From the NCBI GenBank assembly GCA_001600635.1, contig BCKL01000004.1, forward strand, positions 662,044 through 726,043: 64,000 nucleotides of DNA, written 5' to 3'. The stretch's first letter is position 1. Every line of letters begins with the position of its first letter. The notes beneath the pieces are model-generated. The model saw only the letters and a list, made by a program, of their open reading frames with translations. It was not told where the DNA came from and did no database searches. This DNA is from Leucosporidium creatinivorum (lineage: Eukaryota > Basidiomycota > Microbotryomycetes > Leucosporidiales > Leucosporidiaceae). This document shows, in pieces, positions 33,620 through 45,570 of this stretch. The translations under genes were made by a program, and so were the position numbers.

Positions 33620-36600
33620 TCAATCCCTCCTCGAGTAGACTTCAAAGCCGTCCTCCTCAATCATGCCCGAAGCCATCAGCGCCGCTTCCTCCTCCTCAGC
33701 ATCGGCGACGTCTTCATCCGCGTCTCCGTCCTGATCCTCAAAGAAGAAGCCCTCGTCCTGCTCTTCCTCCTCCTCATCATCCATGACCTCAATCTCCTGC
33801 ACCTTCTTCTTCTTGGCCGGCGCAGCTTTGACGGCCTTCTTCGGGTCGGCGCTCGCCTTCCTCTTCGTGGCCTTGCCTTTGCCCTTGCCCGACGCGCGGA
33901 CGTCCATGAGGAGCTCGACTGGAAGTCCCTCGGTTTCGACGTCTTCGGGAGAGATGCGAGTGAAGCGAGTGGCGCGGGAGGAGACTTGGAGGTAGGCGAT
34001 GACCGAGTAGGCGGCTGCGACAGCGTGAGAGCGGGGTCAGCGTGTCGGCAAGTAGTCGAGGGCAAGGAGAGGAAACTCACTGCCGTGAAAGGTCTCGTTG
34101 AGATAGCCGTCGACGAGCAGGCGGATGAGCATCGCATCGCAGGTCTCCTTATCCAGCGTGACCTTGCCTCCGGCCACCTCGTTGACGTCGACGGATCCCT
34201 TGCCCTTGCCCTTAGCGCCCTGCGTCTGAGTCGAGAATGCTCCCTTGCCAAGTCCACGGACGAGGTCGTTGGCTTGAGGGAGCGTGAGGGTCGCGGACTG
34301 CTTGCCGGCGGCCGAGAGGATGCGAAGAGCGCGGTAGGCGTCGAGGGAGATATCCAGGGCTTCGTAGGTGGAGGGATCGCGGAGGCAGTTGTCGCAGTGT
34401 TGGCAGGGCTCGTTTCCTCCTTCGGCGGCAAACGCCGAGGAGCTCGAGTGCGTCGCCTCGAAGGAGCGGGCGAAAAGGATCTTGCGGCAGGTGCGAAGGT
34501 CCTCGCACATCTTGACTATCTCGAAGACTGTGTGAGAGTGCTGTGAGTTCAGGAGTGTAGGATAGCAGGGACTTGGGCGCCGACGTACGCTTCTCCTTGC
34601 CTCCGCTATGATACGACTGTGGCCGAGAGGGGAGGTTAGCGATGGGCTCGTCGCGAGCGAGACAAGAAGTAATCACCTCGTAGATTAAAGTAGAGATGCG
34701 AGAGACGTCTGCAGCGCGACTGAAGAGGACACAATCGCTCTCGAGTCCATCGCGACCAGCGCGACCCGATTCCTGCGAGCGCCGAGAGAGGTCAGCAGAG
34801 GATTTACCGGCAGGACGGGAGCTTCTCACCTGGTAGAAGTTGGAAAGAGACTTGGAGAGCGAGTGGTGAATGACGTAGCGGACGTCGGGTTTGTCGATTC
34901 CCAGGCCAAAGCTGCGAACGGAGAGGGAAGGGTCAGCTCGGCACCCGTTTTGAGCAGCGAATCGACGACAGCACTCACCTAGCATTCGTAGCGACGACGA
35001 CGTGAATCTTCTTCCGCCTCCACTGATCCTGCACGCGCAGCTTTTGATCGTTGTCGAGCTGGGCGTGGTAGACGGCGGCGCGAATGGAGGTGCTGAGCTC
35101 GTTGATCTGGCGAGTGACGCTCTCGGTGTCGGCGCGAGTGAGGCAGTAGATGATGCCCGTGTCGCCTTTGTGCTCCTGCTCGATATAGTCGACGATAGCT
35201 TGGACTTGAGCCGTACTTGCGCTGGGCTTGGGAAGGATCTGGTAGATGAGGTTCGGGCGGTAGAGGGGTGAGGAGAAGAGGACGGTCGAGTTCGGCAAGG
35301 CGGCGTCGCCGGGGCACGTCTTGGTAGGGAGGGCAAGAGTTTTGAGCATGTCGGCGATGACAGAGGAGGGGGCGGTAGCTGTAGTACAGAGTATCGGGAC
35401 GGAGGGGAAGAGAGCTTTGAGGCGACGGAGTGCTTGGTAGCTCGTGCGGTAGTCGTGGCCCATGGTCGAGATGCAGTGGGCTTCGTCGATGACGAAGCGG
35501 ACGAGGAGTCCAGCGTCGTACATCTTGGTGAGCGTCGACATGAAGGTCTTGCTCTTGTCGAGTCGCTCCGGCGTGGCGTACACGAGCTTCAGCGGGGGCT
35601 CCTGCTCGTCCTCGTCGAGGTGCTTGACGACCTTGCCCTTTCCTTTCTTTGCCTCGGGGCCGAGCATGCGCTTGAGGAGAGCTCGGACTTCCTCCTGGGT
35701 CGAGGAGGCGTTGATCTGCTCCGCCGAGATGCCCTTCGCCTTCAAGTTGTAGACCTGGTCGTCCATGAGGCTGATGAGACTGCGCGAGAAAGCAGAGTGA
35801 GATGGATTTGTGCCGGTTTATAGAGTCTGCTGAGGAGGCACTCACGGCGAGATGACGATCGTCGTTCCCTCGGAGAGGATGGCGGGAAGCTGGTAGATCA
35901 AGCTCTTGCCTCCGCCTTGAAGTCGGAGGACAGAACCGATGAGAACGGGATCAGTACATCGTAGTCCTGTAGACTCTCGAGTCGGGACGAGCAAACTCAC
36001 CGGTCGGCAAGATGGCACAGAGCTCGGCGCCGGCCAGAGAGGCGTTGATCGCGGCCTCTTGAGTAGGACGGAACTTCTCATGGCCCCAGACTTGCTTCAT
36101 CGTCTTCTTGAGTTGCGACGACCAGGGGAAGTTGCTCTTGGTGTAGTCGACGGCTCCCTTCGCTGGCGCCTTCGGCTTGCTCGGCTGTGCGGCGACGGCG
36201 GTCTTGCGGCGGGCTTGTATGCGATTCGAAATGGCGGAGCGGTCGGATTGGAGGGTGGAGCGAAGCTGGCGGAGGGAGTTGATCTGCTCGTCGAGGCTGG
36301 CGAGTTCAACGTCGAGCTGGAGGCGAGGAGGTCAGCTCACTCAGCTTGTAGGAGCCAATCTCGCAGCAGCAGGACACTCACCTTAGCCAGCTGTTCCTCA
36401 TCCTCCTCGCTGTCGCCCTCTCCATGCTGCACCTCAGCAGCTTCCCCCGGTCTGCCCGTCCAAGCGAGCTCGACCTCTTCCATCTCCATCTCCTCATCCT
36501 CGTCATCATCCCCATCACTCAGCACAATCACATCAGCTTTCTTCCGTCCTGCTCTGCTCTTGCCATTCGTCCTGGGCGGCGGTGACGGCTCGTCATCGAG

Positions 36601-36702
36601 GTCGACTGGCGGCAAGTCTGGGAGACGAGGTTTCGGGCGAGAGGTGCTCGCTACGGGTGCTGGCAGGTCTTCTCCGGCTTCCTTGGCGTAGTTGAAGCCC
36701 AT
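33620..36702 (-). CDS. RecQ family DNA helicase, RECQ1 type
   Basis: Nuclear 3'-5' DNA helicase in replication and repair. Start ATG at 36702 ([14 protein letters not shown]). It has an acidic region, a coiled coil ([20 protein letters not shown]) as in RECQ1, helicase motif 0 ([15 protein letters not shown]), Walker A ([14 protein letters not shown]), DEAH box ([16 protein letters not shown]), motif IV-VI segments ([49 protein letters not shown]), a zinc-binding C4 cluster (CEDLRTC...CQHCDNC) and a winged-helix region ([19 protein letters not shown]). It ends in a Lys-rich then very acidic tail, with PAKKKK probably a nuclear signal. The RecQ aromatic-rich loop, normally SQWGHDFRPDY, reads [11 protein letters not shown] here. 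No HRDC domain is visible, in keeping with RECQ1. Roughly eight introns. Confidence 0.9.
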
Positions 36703-37074
36703 TGCGCCTGGTGGAGAGGTCCAAGAAGCGAGTCGAGGAAAGCGAAGCGAGGAGGATGAGGGAGAGAGTCGCGAGAGGGCTGAGCGAGGCAACTTGTGCA
36801 ACCAAGTCCGATACAGCGAGGCGAGGGGGCGAGTTTGATCCAAACTACTAGCTCTCGGTGCTCGCTACACGTCTGCCAGCAGTGCCGTAAACTGCTCGGC
36901 TGGAACCCTTTCGCAGCTTCGCCGAGCTCCTCTAACGCTCCTCAGCGAAGGGAAATGCAATGCAAGGGTGTAGCAAACGAGTGTGGTGTAGATGATGGTG
37001 ATTAGATGTAGTGTCTGATAGGTGTGTACTGGTGGTGATGACCCCTAGTCGAGCCGGCCTCCCTCGTCCGTCCC
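36703..37074. other. Spacer between RecQ start and the 3' end of the next minus gene
   Basis: 372 bases containing the RecQ promoter and leader. Nothing else is recognisable. Confidence 0.4.
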
Positions 37075-38686
37075 TCACTCGGGCACATAAGCCAACCTCG
37101 TTTTTGCCGGTCGTCCAAACGCCGACATGGACACGGGCCTGACCTTCTTCCTACTCCAGCTCCCCTCCTCCTCCTCCTCGACGAACTCCATCCTGCTCGG
37201 CGACCGCGAAGGTGAGGGAGAGCGAGTGAAGCGTGGATCCGACCTGTTCGGCACGTCATTCTTCCTTCCAAATATCCTGGAGATGATCCCTCGTTTTGAT
37301 TTTGATGGCGTCCCGACGACAGTGGAGCTTGAGAGCGAGCGAGGGTGCTCCGAGCTCGTGAGCTTCGGCGCTCGACTTCCTTTGCCTTGCCTCCTGCTCG
37401 GCTCATCGTGTGAGTAGGTATCATAGTGGAGGTCGGGAGTCGATAAGCCGCGAGGGTCCATGCTGTGTCGTCCAAAGTCGGGAAGGCCAGGTCGCTCCCG
37501 CCGAATATCGCTGCCTCGCCCGTACTCGAGCGCCGAGTGACTTCGGGGATGTCGAAGGCCCGCCTCGTCCGAGTAGGTGTGGTGTCCATGGTCGGCTTGA
37601 GCCTGTAAGTGCGAGAGGGAGCGTGTCGAGTTGAGCGAGTCGTCGAAGGAGGGTTGGCCTTCTTGGGAGCGGAAGCGAGGGGAGGGATTATTGGGGCGGA
37701 GATGCTGGTCGGGCTCCGAGGCTTCGGCGACGGTTGAAGGTGCCGAGGGTGAAAGACGGTAGACCGTAGGAGAGGTGGTTGGGCGAGCTTGCTGAGGAGG
37801 AGGTGGTGGGGGAAAGCGCTCGTAGTGGACCGAGGAGGAGGGGTCGCCCAGATCGGAGGGAGGTGAGGCGAGGTGGTGCAGGTCGACCGCGCTGCGATGA
37901 GTAGATCCCATGGGTGCGCTTCCGTAGCGTAGTGCAGCGCCTTCTCGCTCTCTGGCTACCATCGTCGTCTCCCAGGCGACCGCTTCGGCGATGACTTCGG
38001 CCCAGCTTGAGGTCGCTGAGAAGCGACGCATGGCCTTGGGGAACTCGAGAAAGCATCTTCAGCGTACGAGGAAGGGGATGAGAGCAGAGGGATCAGCTGA
38101 CTTCCCCTCGAATCGTCCAGAGCTCGGCTCGAACTCACTTTACGAATGCCCTCCGCTTCTCCTCATCGTCCTCAATTCCAGCCCGAGCAAAGAGAAGCTC
38201 GAGATCGCTAATGAGGTCGCTGATGAACTCGTCGCGTCGTCCTCGCTCTCGGAATCCGCGTTGGTCGAGGCGATTTCTCGCTGTTGCCTCGGCGAGCCTG
38301 TGATAGACGGTGGTCAGTCTCCTGCAGCCTTCACATAACACGCGCCTTCTCACCTCTGCCTTTCCGAGCTTCCAAACTCACGCTGCAGCCAAGACGCGCC
38401 GTCCTCAAAGGTTGAGTGAGCCCACCGAGGCGCTCGCTCGAAGTGCAGCGCCGCCGAGCTGCGAAGGGAGAGCTGGAAGCATTCGGCAGCCTCCACCGAA
38501 TGCAAGGGGACGCCCTTGACGTGCAGCCAGGCTCGAAGACTGTGGAAAAGGATTGATGTCAACAGACGCTCGCTGCTCAGCTTCTGGGAAGGGCCGGACG
38601 AACCTGCTCTCGTGCGCCTTGGGATCCTCCTCGAGTCCACCGTGGAAGATGGGGACGGGCAGCCCATCAGAAGATTCGCCCTCCAT
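37075..38686 (-). CDS. Uncharacterised protein with conserved-looking helical N-terminus and Ser/Pro-rich tail
   Basis: I do not recognise the family. The ATG at 38686 opens MEGESSDGLPVPIFHGGLEE. Splicing joins it to SLRAWLHVKGVPLHSVEAAE, a helical stretch (EDGASWLQREFGSSERQRLA; RRDEFISDLISDLELLFARA) and FVKCFLEFPKAMRRFSATSS. A long disordered region rich in Ser, Pro, Arg and His follows, then KSKRGIISRIFGRKNDVPNR and RSPSPSRSPSRMEF, basic and Ser-rich. The C-terminus is LAYVPE. The two middle introns need a GTGAGA donor and an AAG acceptor to stay in frame. Upstream of the ATG the same frame stays open for about 48 codons back to a TGCACAG acceptor-like site, so an unseen 5' exon is possible. 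It is divergent from RSC7. Confidence 0.6.
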
Positions 38687-39025
38687 GGGCGCTGAGGTGG
38701 GAAAGCAAGCAGTTGAACCTCCTCCTGCAGAGAAAAGGACGGGCGAGAGGAGCTCGTCGGGCTGACCTCTTAGGGAGCTGCGGCCTGATGTGTGGCAGAG
38801 AGCGCAGAGCAGAGCATTGGAAATCAGCTGTGCATGAGATTAGACTTGATGAGCAGTACAAGCTCGTAGACGTCGAAGAGTGACCCTTGCCTCTCGAAAG
38901 TCACGCCCCTGCTTCTTGCCTCCGCCCAAATCGCCGCGTTTCCCTCGACTTCTCCAGCAACAACTCTTTAACTCGAACAGCCTTCTCAGTACACCAGGCT
39001 TCAACTCTGACCTCGTCAGCCAAGA
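38687..39025. promoter_or_regulatory. Divergent promoter, unknown protein / RSC7 family gene
   Basis: 339 bases between two outward-facing start codons. The left part may belong to a 5' exon of the minus-strand gene, since a frame stays open there to about 38830. Confidence 0.4.
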
Positions 39026-41108
39026 ATGGAGCAGCAATACGGCAGCTATTCAGAGGCTCCTACGCCCTCTGGCTCGGGAGGGATGATGGGCATGATGAGC
39101 GAGGCTGCTAGTAGGGCAGTCAGTACAGATCCAGAAGCTGGACCTTCCACCATGATGTACGGAGGGGGAGCCTTCGATGCACCGACACCAGGAGCCGCCT
39201 CAGCGACCGACAACGACGAGCCGCAAGAGCTCGACTTTCTGCATATGGACCCCATCAACTCGGGAGCGGTCACTCCTGCTGTACTGGAGGCTCCCAAGCC
39301 GAGCAAGGCGGCCAACTTTCAGAAGAAGAAGGAGACCAAGGTGCGCTTGTTGTCGCTTTGCCTTTCGCGAGCAGGAGAGAGCTGACTTCAGGTTCGCAAC
39401 AGACCATCAAGGGACAAGTCTACACCATCCTCAACGACGAGCTCATCCTCGACGACGACCCACGAGGCGAGGCCAAGGTCGACGCCGACGGCACCCTGCT
39501 GGGAGGTGAGCTGGCTCGGGCATGGCTCGGAGAGGGCTCAGCTGACCTCTCCTACCCACGCAGGACGTCAATACAAACTCCACACCTTCACCTCTCCCAT
39601 GCGCGCCAACACCAACAAGCTCTACATGCTCTCCATCGACGCCGCCCGAGCAGCTGGCTTCCGCGACTCGCTGTACTTCTTCCGCCGCAACCCTCTCATC
39701 CACAAGCTCAGCTGTACCCAAGCGGAGAAGGACCGTCTTATCGACCTCGGTAAGCTTAGCGGGAACCTCAAGAGTCGTGCCGTCACGATGGTCTCGGCGC
39801 GCAATTGCTACAAGGTCATGGGAGCGGCGTTCGTCCTCAGTGAGCTTTTGCGTTGAGCTCGCAACTTCAAGAGATAAGAGGCTAATCCTTGGACTCACCC
39901 ACAGATGGCAAATACGTGTTCGACGACTACTGTGCGCTCTTCTCGTCTCGGCACGCTTCTCGGCGATGCTGACTTTCCTCTTTCCGCCTCTCGCAGACGA
40001 GGACAAGGCGCTCGCAGCTGGTCATCAACCTGGAGAGCCTGCCTGGATCGAGACGTACGACCCCGAGAAAGACACGGGCACGCTCGCTACCGCCAAAGGA
40101 CCCGCACCCCCCGGCGCCACCTCGAGCGGACTCAATCAACTCCTCGGCCATTCTGGCAAGCCTCGACCAATACAACCAGATCTTCGCGCAGGCGCGCAAC
40201 GAGACGACTTCAGTAGCACCGTCGGAGGAGGCCTGAACGCCATCTTCGCCGGCGTGGGCCAAGTTCCGTTCGGCAAGGCCTGGGATCCGACGGCCAAGAA
40301 GGCGAGGCCGGCAGCGCATCTTACGGAGGAGAATTGGATGCACGAGTACGCCAAGAACGTGAGGGAGACGAATGCTCAGTTGAGCGTCGTGAGGAAGATG
40401 AACGTCGGGCAGGTGCAGGTCGGCGTGGGAGTTGTCGAGCGGGAGGAGGATATGTGGATCGAGGTGGAGGAGGATGTCGAGGAGGAGCCCGTACCGACGC
40501 CTGCGGTCATGGAGGAGGATCGCAAGCCAAGTGTAGGGCCGGGGATGGAGATGATGGATGGCTCGGGAGGTCTCTCGGCGCTCGACGGTCTCGCCTCGGC
40601 AGCAGCACTACTCGGTCGCGGATCTCAACCACCACAAGCCCCTCCCGCCTTCAACCCTCTCCTCGCCGCCGCTTACGCCGCTCCCTCGCCGACTCCTACT
40701 CCCCTCGACTACGCCTCTCCCGCGATCAGCCGAGCCAGCTCCATCGCCCCCCTCGCCCCTCCACCACCACGCAAACGCAAGCTCGTCAAGGTCTACAACC
40801 CCATCCGCGGCATCTACGACCCCGAGACCAACGTGCCACACGTCTACCGTTCGACCCAGCCAACTCGGTGCAAGGTTGAGCGAGTCGACCTGGCGCCGAA
40901 GATCTTTGACGACGAGGTGGAGGCAGAGATGGGCTTTGAGATTAGTGAGGAGGAGAGGAAGAAGAGGAGAAGGATGGAGGAGGCTGCTGGACGAGCGGGA
41001 GTGGCGAGTTTGCTGTACGTGGTGGATAGCTCGCCGGTCGATGCTCCTCGCGAGGGGCTCATACCCGGCATGTGGGACTTTGGAGCGGGGCCGGGGCAGC
41101 TTGCTTGA
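39026..41108 (+). CDS. RSC7/SWP82-family chromatin-remodelling subunit
   Basis: Subunit of an RSC/SWI-SNF-type nucleosome remodelling complex. The first exon is Gly/Met/Ser-rich. The conserved core then reads TIKGQVYTILNDELILDDDP, GGRQYKLHTFTSPMRANTNK, LYMLSIDAARAAGFRDSLYF, FRRNPLIHKLSCTQAEKDRL and AVTMVSARNCYKVMGAAFVL, the Npl6/Rsc7 family signature (GRQYKLPTF... LYMLSTD-ARA-GYRDS). A 27-nt exon (39905-39931) supplies NGKYVFDDY. The C-terminal half is long, with QVPFGKAWDPTAKK and YNPIRGIYDPETNVPHVYRS, the latter typical of fungal members. The introns at 39341, 39507, 39840 and 39932 have clean donor and acceptor sites. Nuclear. Confidence 0.85.
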
Positions 41109-42255
41109 TCTTTTGTGCTTCCGGTGTGTTGGCTTTTTTCTTTCTGTCGCTCCTGCAGTCCGCCGACGCTGACCTTCGTCGCCTGTTCGAGCAGATTGAC
41201 AAATAGCTGCTTCCCCATCATCAGACCTGGATGAGCGCGAGTACATCGCGAGCCTTCTTCTAGTCTACTTCTCGCCATCACATCAGCGACGTACCATTGA
41301 TTAGCTGCACCGGCTCGCGACGATTTGGCTTCCCCTTCGCCGAGTGATCGCCGACGCTCGACGGTCACGACTCACGCCTGGTCGAAGCGAGCCGCTACCG
41401 CTCGACTACCTACAGTTCAGCTAATCAAGCTTTGCACATCACAATTGACGGTGATTTCACGAGATCGACCAGCAGCGGTTGGGGCGGGACGGCTGAGGAA
41501 GCCGTCAGAGAGCGGATCACTTCGCTCGTGGACCTTCTCAACGGTGCTGTGACATGGGCATGAGCTCGTCGCTCACACTGGAAGTGCTGTAATTGCTGAG
41601 CGTGCATTGCTTCGCGCCTTGGTGTACTACATCTCAGAGGGAGGGAGCAGCGACATTTCTCGGCCGGCGCCTCGGCGAAGCTGGCAGTTGCTAGCGTGTC
41701 AGCACCATCATGTCGGGTGTGCTGTTTCGTTGCCCGGTCGGGTGATCTCATCAAAATGAAAGCGATTTTCGACCACCTTCCCGTCTTCTTGCATGAGAAG
41801 GCTGCTCCAGTAGGAACTGTCGAAATGCGAGAGTCATCGCGGGAGAGCCGAAGGAAAGGCCAAGAGAGACAGGTTGTCTCTCGGGTAGACGCTGCAGCCT
41901 CTGTTCTTTTCATACCGTCTCTATTACACCTGATGAACAGGACGAGGAGCGTGCGAAAGCGGCAAGAAAGGGAGAAGTCGTTGGCAACGAAGACACGCGT
42001 CGTCGGTTGGAGGTGCCCTGGCGGCGAAGTTCGAAGGCGGGGGAGCAGTTCGAAGCTGCTCATCCTCCTCTCTCACATCCTCACCTCTCACTTGCACCTT
42101 TCAAGCACTACTCCTTTGCATCAGACGTCGACGAACCAGCTTCCGCTTCGACCTCGTCCTCGGCCGCTCGGACCCCTCGTCCTGCCTCTTCCCCAGCTTC
42201 GCGCCCTTCCAAACTCGCAACGGTCGCCTTTTGAACCTCAGACCGCCGACACACG
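41109..42255. other. Spacer upstream of the Ser-rich gene
   Basis: 1.15 kb. A frame is open on the plus strand from 41696 to 42259, but the product looks like translated leader (basic and Ser/Leu-rich, with no family features), so I do not call a gene. CTCGGCG words occur at about 41337 and 41670. Confidence 0.4.
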
Positions 42256-44147
42256 ATGAGCACCCACCGTGTGGCGTTCCCTCTCCCTCCTCCTACTGCA
42301 CCACTCTTCAGCAACTCGCCTCGCAAGACCTCAACTTCCTCGGCGCTCTCCTCCCCCGCGCCGCCTTCACCAAACAACACCTTCGCTTCGCGCCAAAGAG
42401 TCGACTCGGCCGAATCCACCATGTCGGGACATGTCACTGGCGACGAGCAATGGGCTGATGCCTTGAGCGCCGTTGAGACTGGCCCCCTTTCCTCCCGCGA
42501 CCGAAGCGATTCGCTCAGCAGCTTCGCCTCGACTTCAACCTCGTCGTCCGCCTTCTCGTCCGATCCTTCCACCGCCGCCACCTCGCGCTCAGGTTCGGGT
42601 ACAGAGGACTTACTGCAATGTCTGGGACGAGGCGCCGTCGATTTGCTGGAACGCCTCGAGTCGGAGCGCGAGCAAGTTAGCCCTCCGCGTCGGCGCCGAC
42701 GCGACGTGGGCGTCGTCGAGGAGTTGGTCGCGTCCAACGACTTGATGCGTAGTCCATTGGCAGGCAGCCCCATCGCTGGACCTTCGTGAGTCCAACCTGT
42801 CGTGTTTGGTCGCGCGATAATGCTCGGCGCTAACCCCTTCGCGCACTGAGCAGGACGTACCAAGCTACGCGCCGTCAACACTTCCCCTCGTCAGCCAGGA
42901 AGCTCGCACCCTCCTCTTCGGTCTCCACCCTCCGCTCGACCGCTACCGTCTCCCCTGCCGACCATGCTCGCTCGGCTTCCTTCACCCGCACCGACATCTC
43001 CGAGCTCGACATTGAAAGCATCCTCGACGCTTACGGTGATTGGGGAGAGGAGCCAGTGCAAGTCACCGCACCACCACCACTCGAGAGGACCCCACGCCCT
43101 CGGACCAGATCGTCCAAGAGCAGCATCTTTCCCTCTCGGTCCAAGTCGACCTCTTCGGCTTCGTCGCGCTCGGTTCGCCGGGAGCTCGTCTTCCCTGCGC
43201 CCGCCCTTCCCAGCGTTGAGATGGATCGCTCTGTGCCGGAACTTCCTCCCCATCCCTCCGAGCTTCCTCTCCCCGCCGGCCCCTACAAGGAGCTCTTTCC
43301 CCGCCACCGAGTCTCGCCTTTCCCCACCAAGAAGAAGAGCTCGGCCTCGCTCCGCTCGCAGGCATTACCTGCCGCCACTCCTCCTCCCGTCCCCACCGTC
43401 GCCTTTCCCCTCCCTCGCCATCTCGTCGCTCCTCCCTCGCCTCTCTCCACCCCCGAGCCTTCGCGCCGGCAACCCTCCGTCTACTCGGTCGACTCGCAGT
43501 CCTCCTCCTCTTCCCCTCGCTCATCTGCCCGATGCAGCTACCAATCCAGCGCCGGGAGCAGCGCGACCGGGAGCTTTCGGTGGTCCATCTCGACTAGCTC
43601 CACCGGCAGTGCTCCCAGTACCATCGCCGAGGAAAAAAGCGACTGGGAAGGCGACCGTCGCGGCTCCGTCGCGGCCTCGTCATGCAGGTCTTTCGGATCA
43701 TCTCAGCCTTCTCGCCGCCCTTCGGTAGCGGGGTCTCTTCGCTCGACCAAGTCGGCCAAGGCGCTGAGGCCGCTGAGCGAGATGATGGATTGGACGACTT
43801 TCGCCGAGGAGTTGGAGAACGCCAGCAACGGGGATGGAGACGATGAGGAAGGATCATCGGGAGACGACAGGCGTAGGAGGACCGCGTCCATCAAGTCCAA
43901 CAAGTCATGCCCCGCCGCCCCTTCGGCCAAGTCTCTTCGCCGAGCTCAGTCGAGCAAGGGTCTCTCCTCCTCCAACTACTCCTCCTCGGCCGATCTCGAC
44001 ATTCCTGCCGTTCCCGCCCTCCCCAAGAAGGTCTCCGCCTTCTCCCTTCGCCACCTACGCTCTTCCGCCTCGCTCGCCGCACCCACTATCCCCAGCCGAG
44101 CCGGTTCGCTGCACAAGAAGGCCATCGCGCATGGACGTGACGAATAG
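42256..44147 (+). CDS. Ser/Pro-rich, largely disordered protein of unknown function
   Basis: About 608 aa from two exons (42256-42786 and 42854-44147, joined as GPS-TYQ). I do not recognise a domain. The sequence is dominated by Ser, Pro, Arg and Ala. Local ordered-looking pieces are EDLLQCLGRGAVDLLERLES, DISELDIESILDAYGDWGEE and MMDWTTFAEELENA. There are many RRxS/SKS basophilic phosphorylation-like sites (RRPSVAGSLR, KSNKSCP). Such proteins are often cytoskeletal or polarity regulators in fungi, but that is a guess. The ATG at 42256 is followed by STHRVAFPLPPPTAP, and the frame stays open with consistent codon use. Confidence 0.68.
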
Positions 44148-44499
44148 GCTGAGGAGAGTAGAGATCGGATAGAGAAGTAAGGAGCATTTATAGATAGCAG
44201 ATATTCGGGGGAGGAGCAGCAACACTCGTTAATAGTACCGCAGGGACTCTCGGCTCGCTTTCCCTTTCCTCTGTTGTAGTTTGAACCATTATTTTGCGTT
44301 GATCATGGATTCTATTCTTATGAATTCCCTCTTCTTGTCTGCTCGAGAGCGAGCGGGAGAGCACAACTGCGAAAGAGTTACAACCTGAGAGAAGAAGCGA
44401 GATCAGGTCGGCCAGGACCGAAGGCGGTCGAAAAGCGAGGGACTCACTAGTACAACTAACAAGCGAGCGAAACACTGCGAACATGACTCCCCTTCCGAC
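44148..44499. other. Convergent spacer
   Basis: 352 bases between two 3' ends, AT-richer than coding sequence. It presumably contains both polyadenylation regions. No gene is seen. Confidence 0.45.
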
Positions 44500-45570
44500 T
44501 CAGATCTGCTCCCCGCCCTCGCCGTAGTACTCCTCGTCCGAGAGATACTCCTCGTCGTCGTCCTCCTCATACGGCGCCTCGGCCAACATCTCCAACGGTG
44601 CCTCGCCAACATGCGCGGTCTTGGCCTTCTTCGCTACACGTTTGCCAGTGGTGCGTTGGTGCTGTTTGAGCGGAGGAGAGGTCAGCTTCCCCTCTCGAAG
44701 CGCCGAGTGTCGCTGCGGATAGCCAAGGTGGCTCTAGAGCCAGAGCAGCGGTCCACGGTAGACAAGGAAGAGAGGACACACCTGTCGGTACTTTGCGAGG
44801 TAGACTTTGAGCACGTCGCTGTAGTTCTCGAAGCCCAGGGTGGTCATGGCGAACAGGATGTCCTCGCCGTTGATGGTTTTCCTGTAGGCAACAAGGTGCA
44901 AGTCAGCACCAGTACTCCTTTGAGGCTGAGCTGTAGTCTTGTAAGCTAGGTATCGAGCAGCACCTCGCTCGGCGAAGAAGGCAGAGCAGCCGAAAGCCGA
45001 GGACAGCTCGATTCGTGACCAGACCGCCGCGCCCAGACCCCGGTGGTCGCTTAATGAGAGACAACAGCGCTGAAAACGCTCCGTATGAAGTTGAGGCTCT
45101 GCAGACGAGCGTCCAGGCCGAGGGAGAGCGGGGGAATGCGCGACTCACCTCTTCTCGACGAGACAGCGTTCGGCGGCCTCAGACGTGATGAAGCTGATGA
45201 ACTCGCTCGTACACTCCTGCACACACTCCTTGGCATCCTTCGAGACCTTGGTCGTCGTCGGTAGGCACTTCTTCATGATCCTCCCGACGTTGGCGATGGG
45301 CAAGAAGCGCTGGAGGGACCGAGTCAGCGCACGGTAGCAGAGCAGCTTATCGGAGGTAGTCAAGCTCACGTCCTGCTCCTTGTAGGTGTCTAGTTCCTGC
45401 TCTGAGATCTTCTTGGGCGGCGCGACCTCACCGTCCTCGTCGAGCGAAACGCCAGCATTCGGCTCCGGTCGGATGGAAGCGAACGAGCGAGCGGCGGCCA
45501 TGCTGCTCTCATCATCCTCGGTGTAGTCGTACTGCTCCTGCTCGGCCCCGAGGCTGAGGTCGGGCTCCAT
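44500..45570 (-). CDS. HAP3: CCAAT-binding factor subunit B (HAP3/NF-YB)
   Basis: Histone-fold subunit of the nuclear CCAAT-binding HAP2/3/4/5 (NF-Y) complex, controlling respiratory and other genes. Four exons are joined in frame. The N-terminus ([20 protein letters not shown]) is acidic. The core reads [60 protein letters not shown] and [20 protein letters not shown], almost identical to the NF-YB consensus, then YLAKYRQ. The C-terminus is a basic patch (KRVAKKAK) followed by an acidic tail ending GEGGEQI. The intron between the second and third core exons is long for this genome, about 265 nt. ATG 45570 is chosen because upstream codons in this frame offer no ATG. Confidence 0.95.

Noticed and set aside
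36703-36843. Longer RecQ N-terminus from a start about 47 codons upstream.
   Set aside because: The upstream codons are Leu/Ser/Arg-rich leader-like sequence, and MGFNYAKE is a more natural protein start; not excluded without transcript data.
41696-42259. 188-codon plus-strand open frame ahead of the Ser-rich gene.
   Set aside because: Composition looks like translated leader sequence, it overlaps the start of the next gene, and there are no family features.
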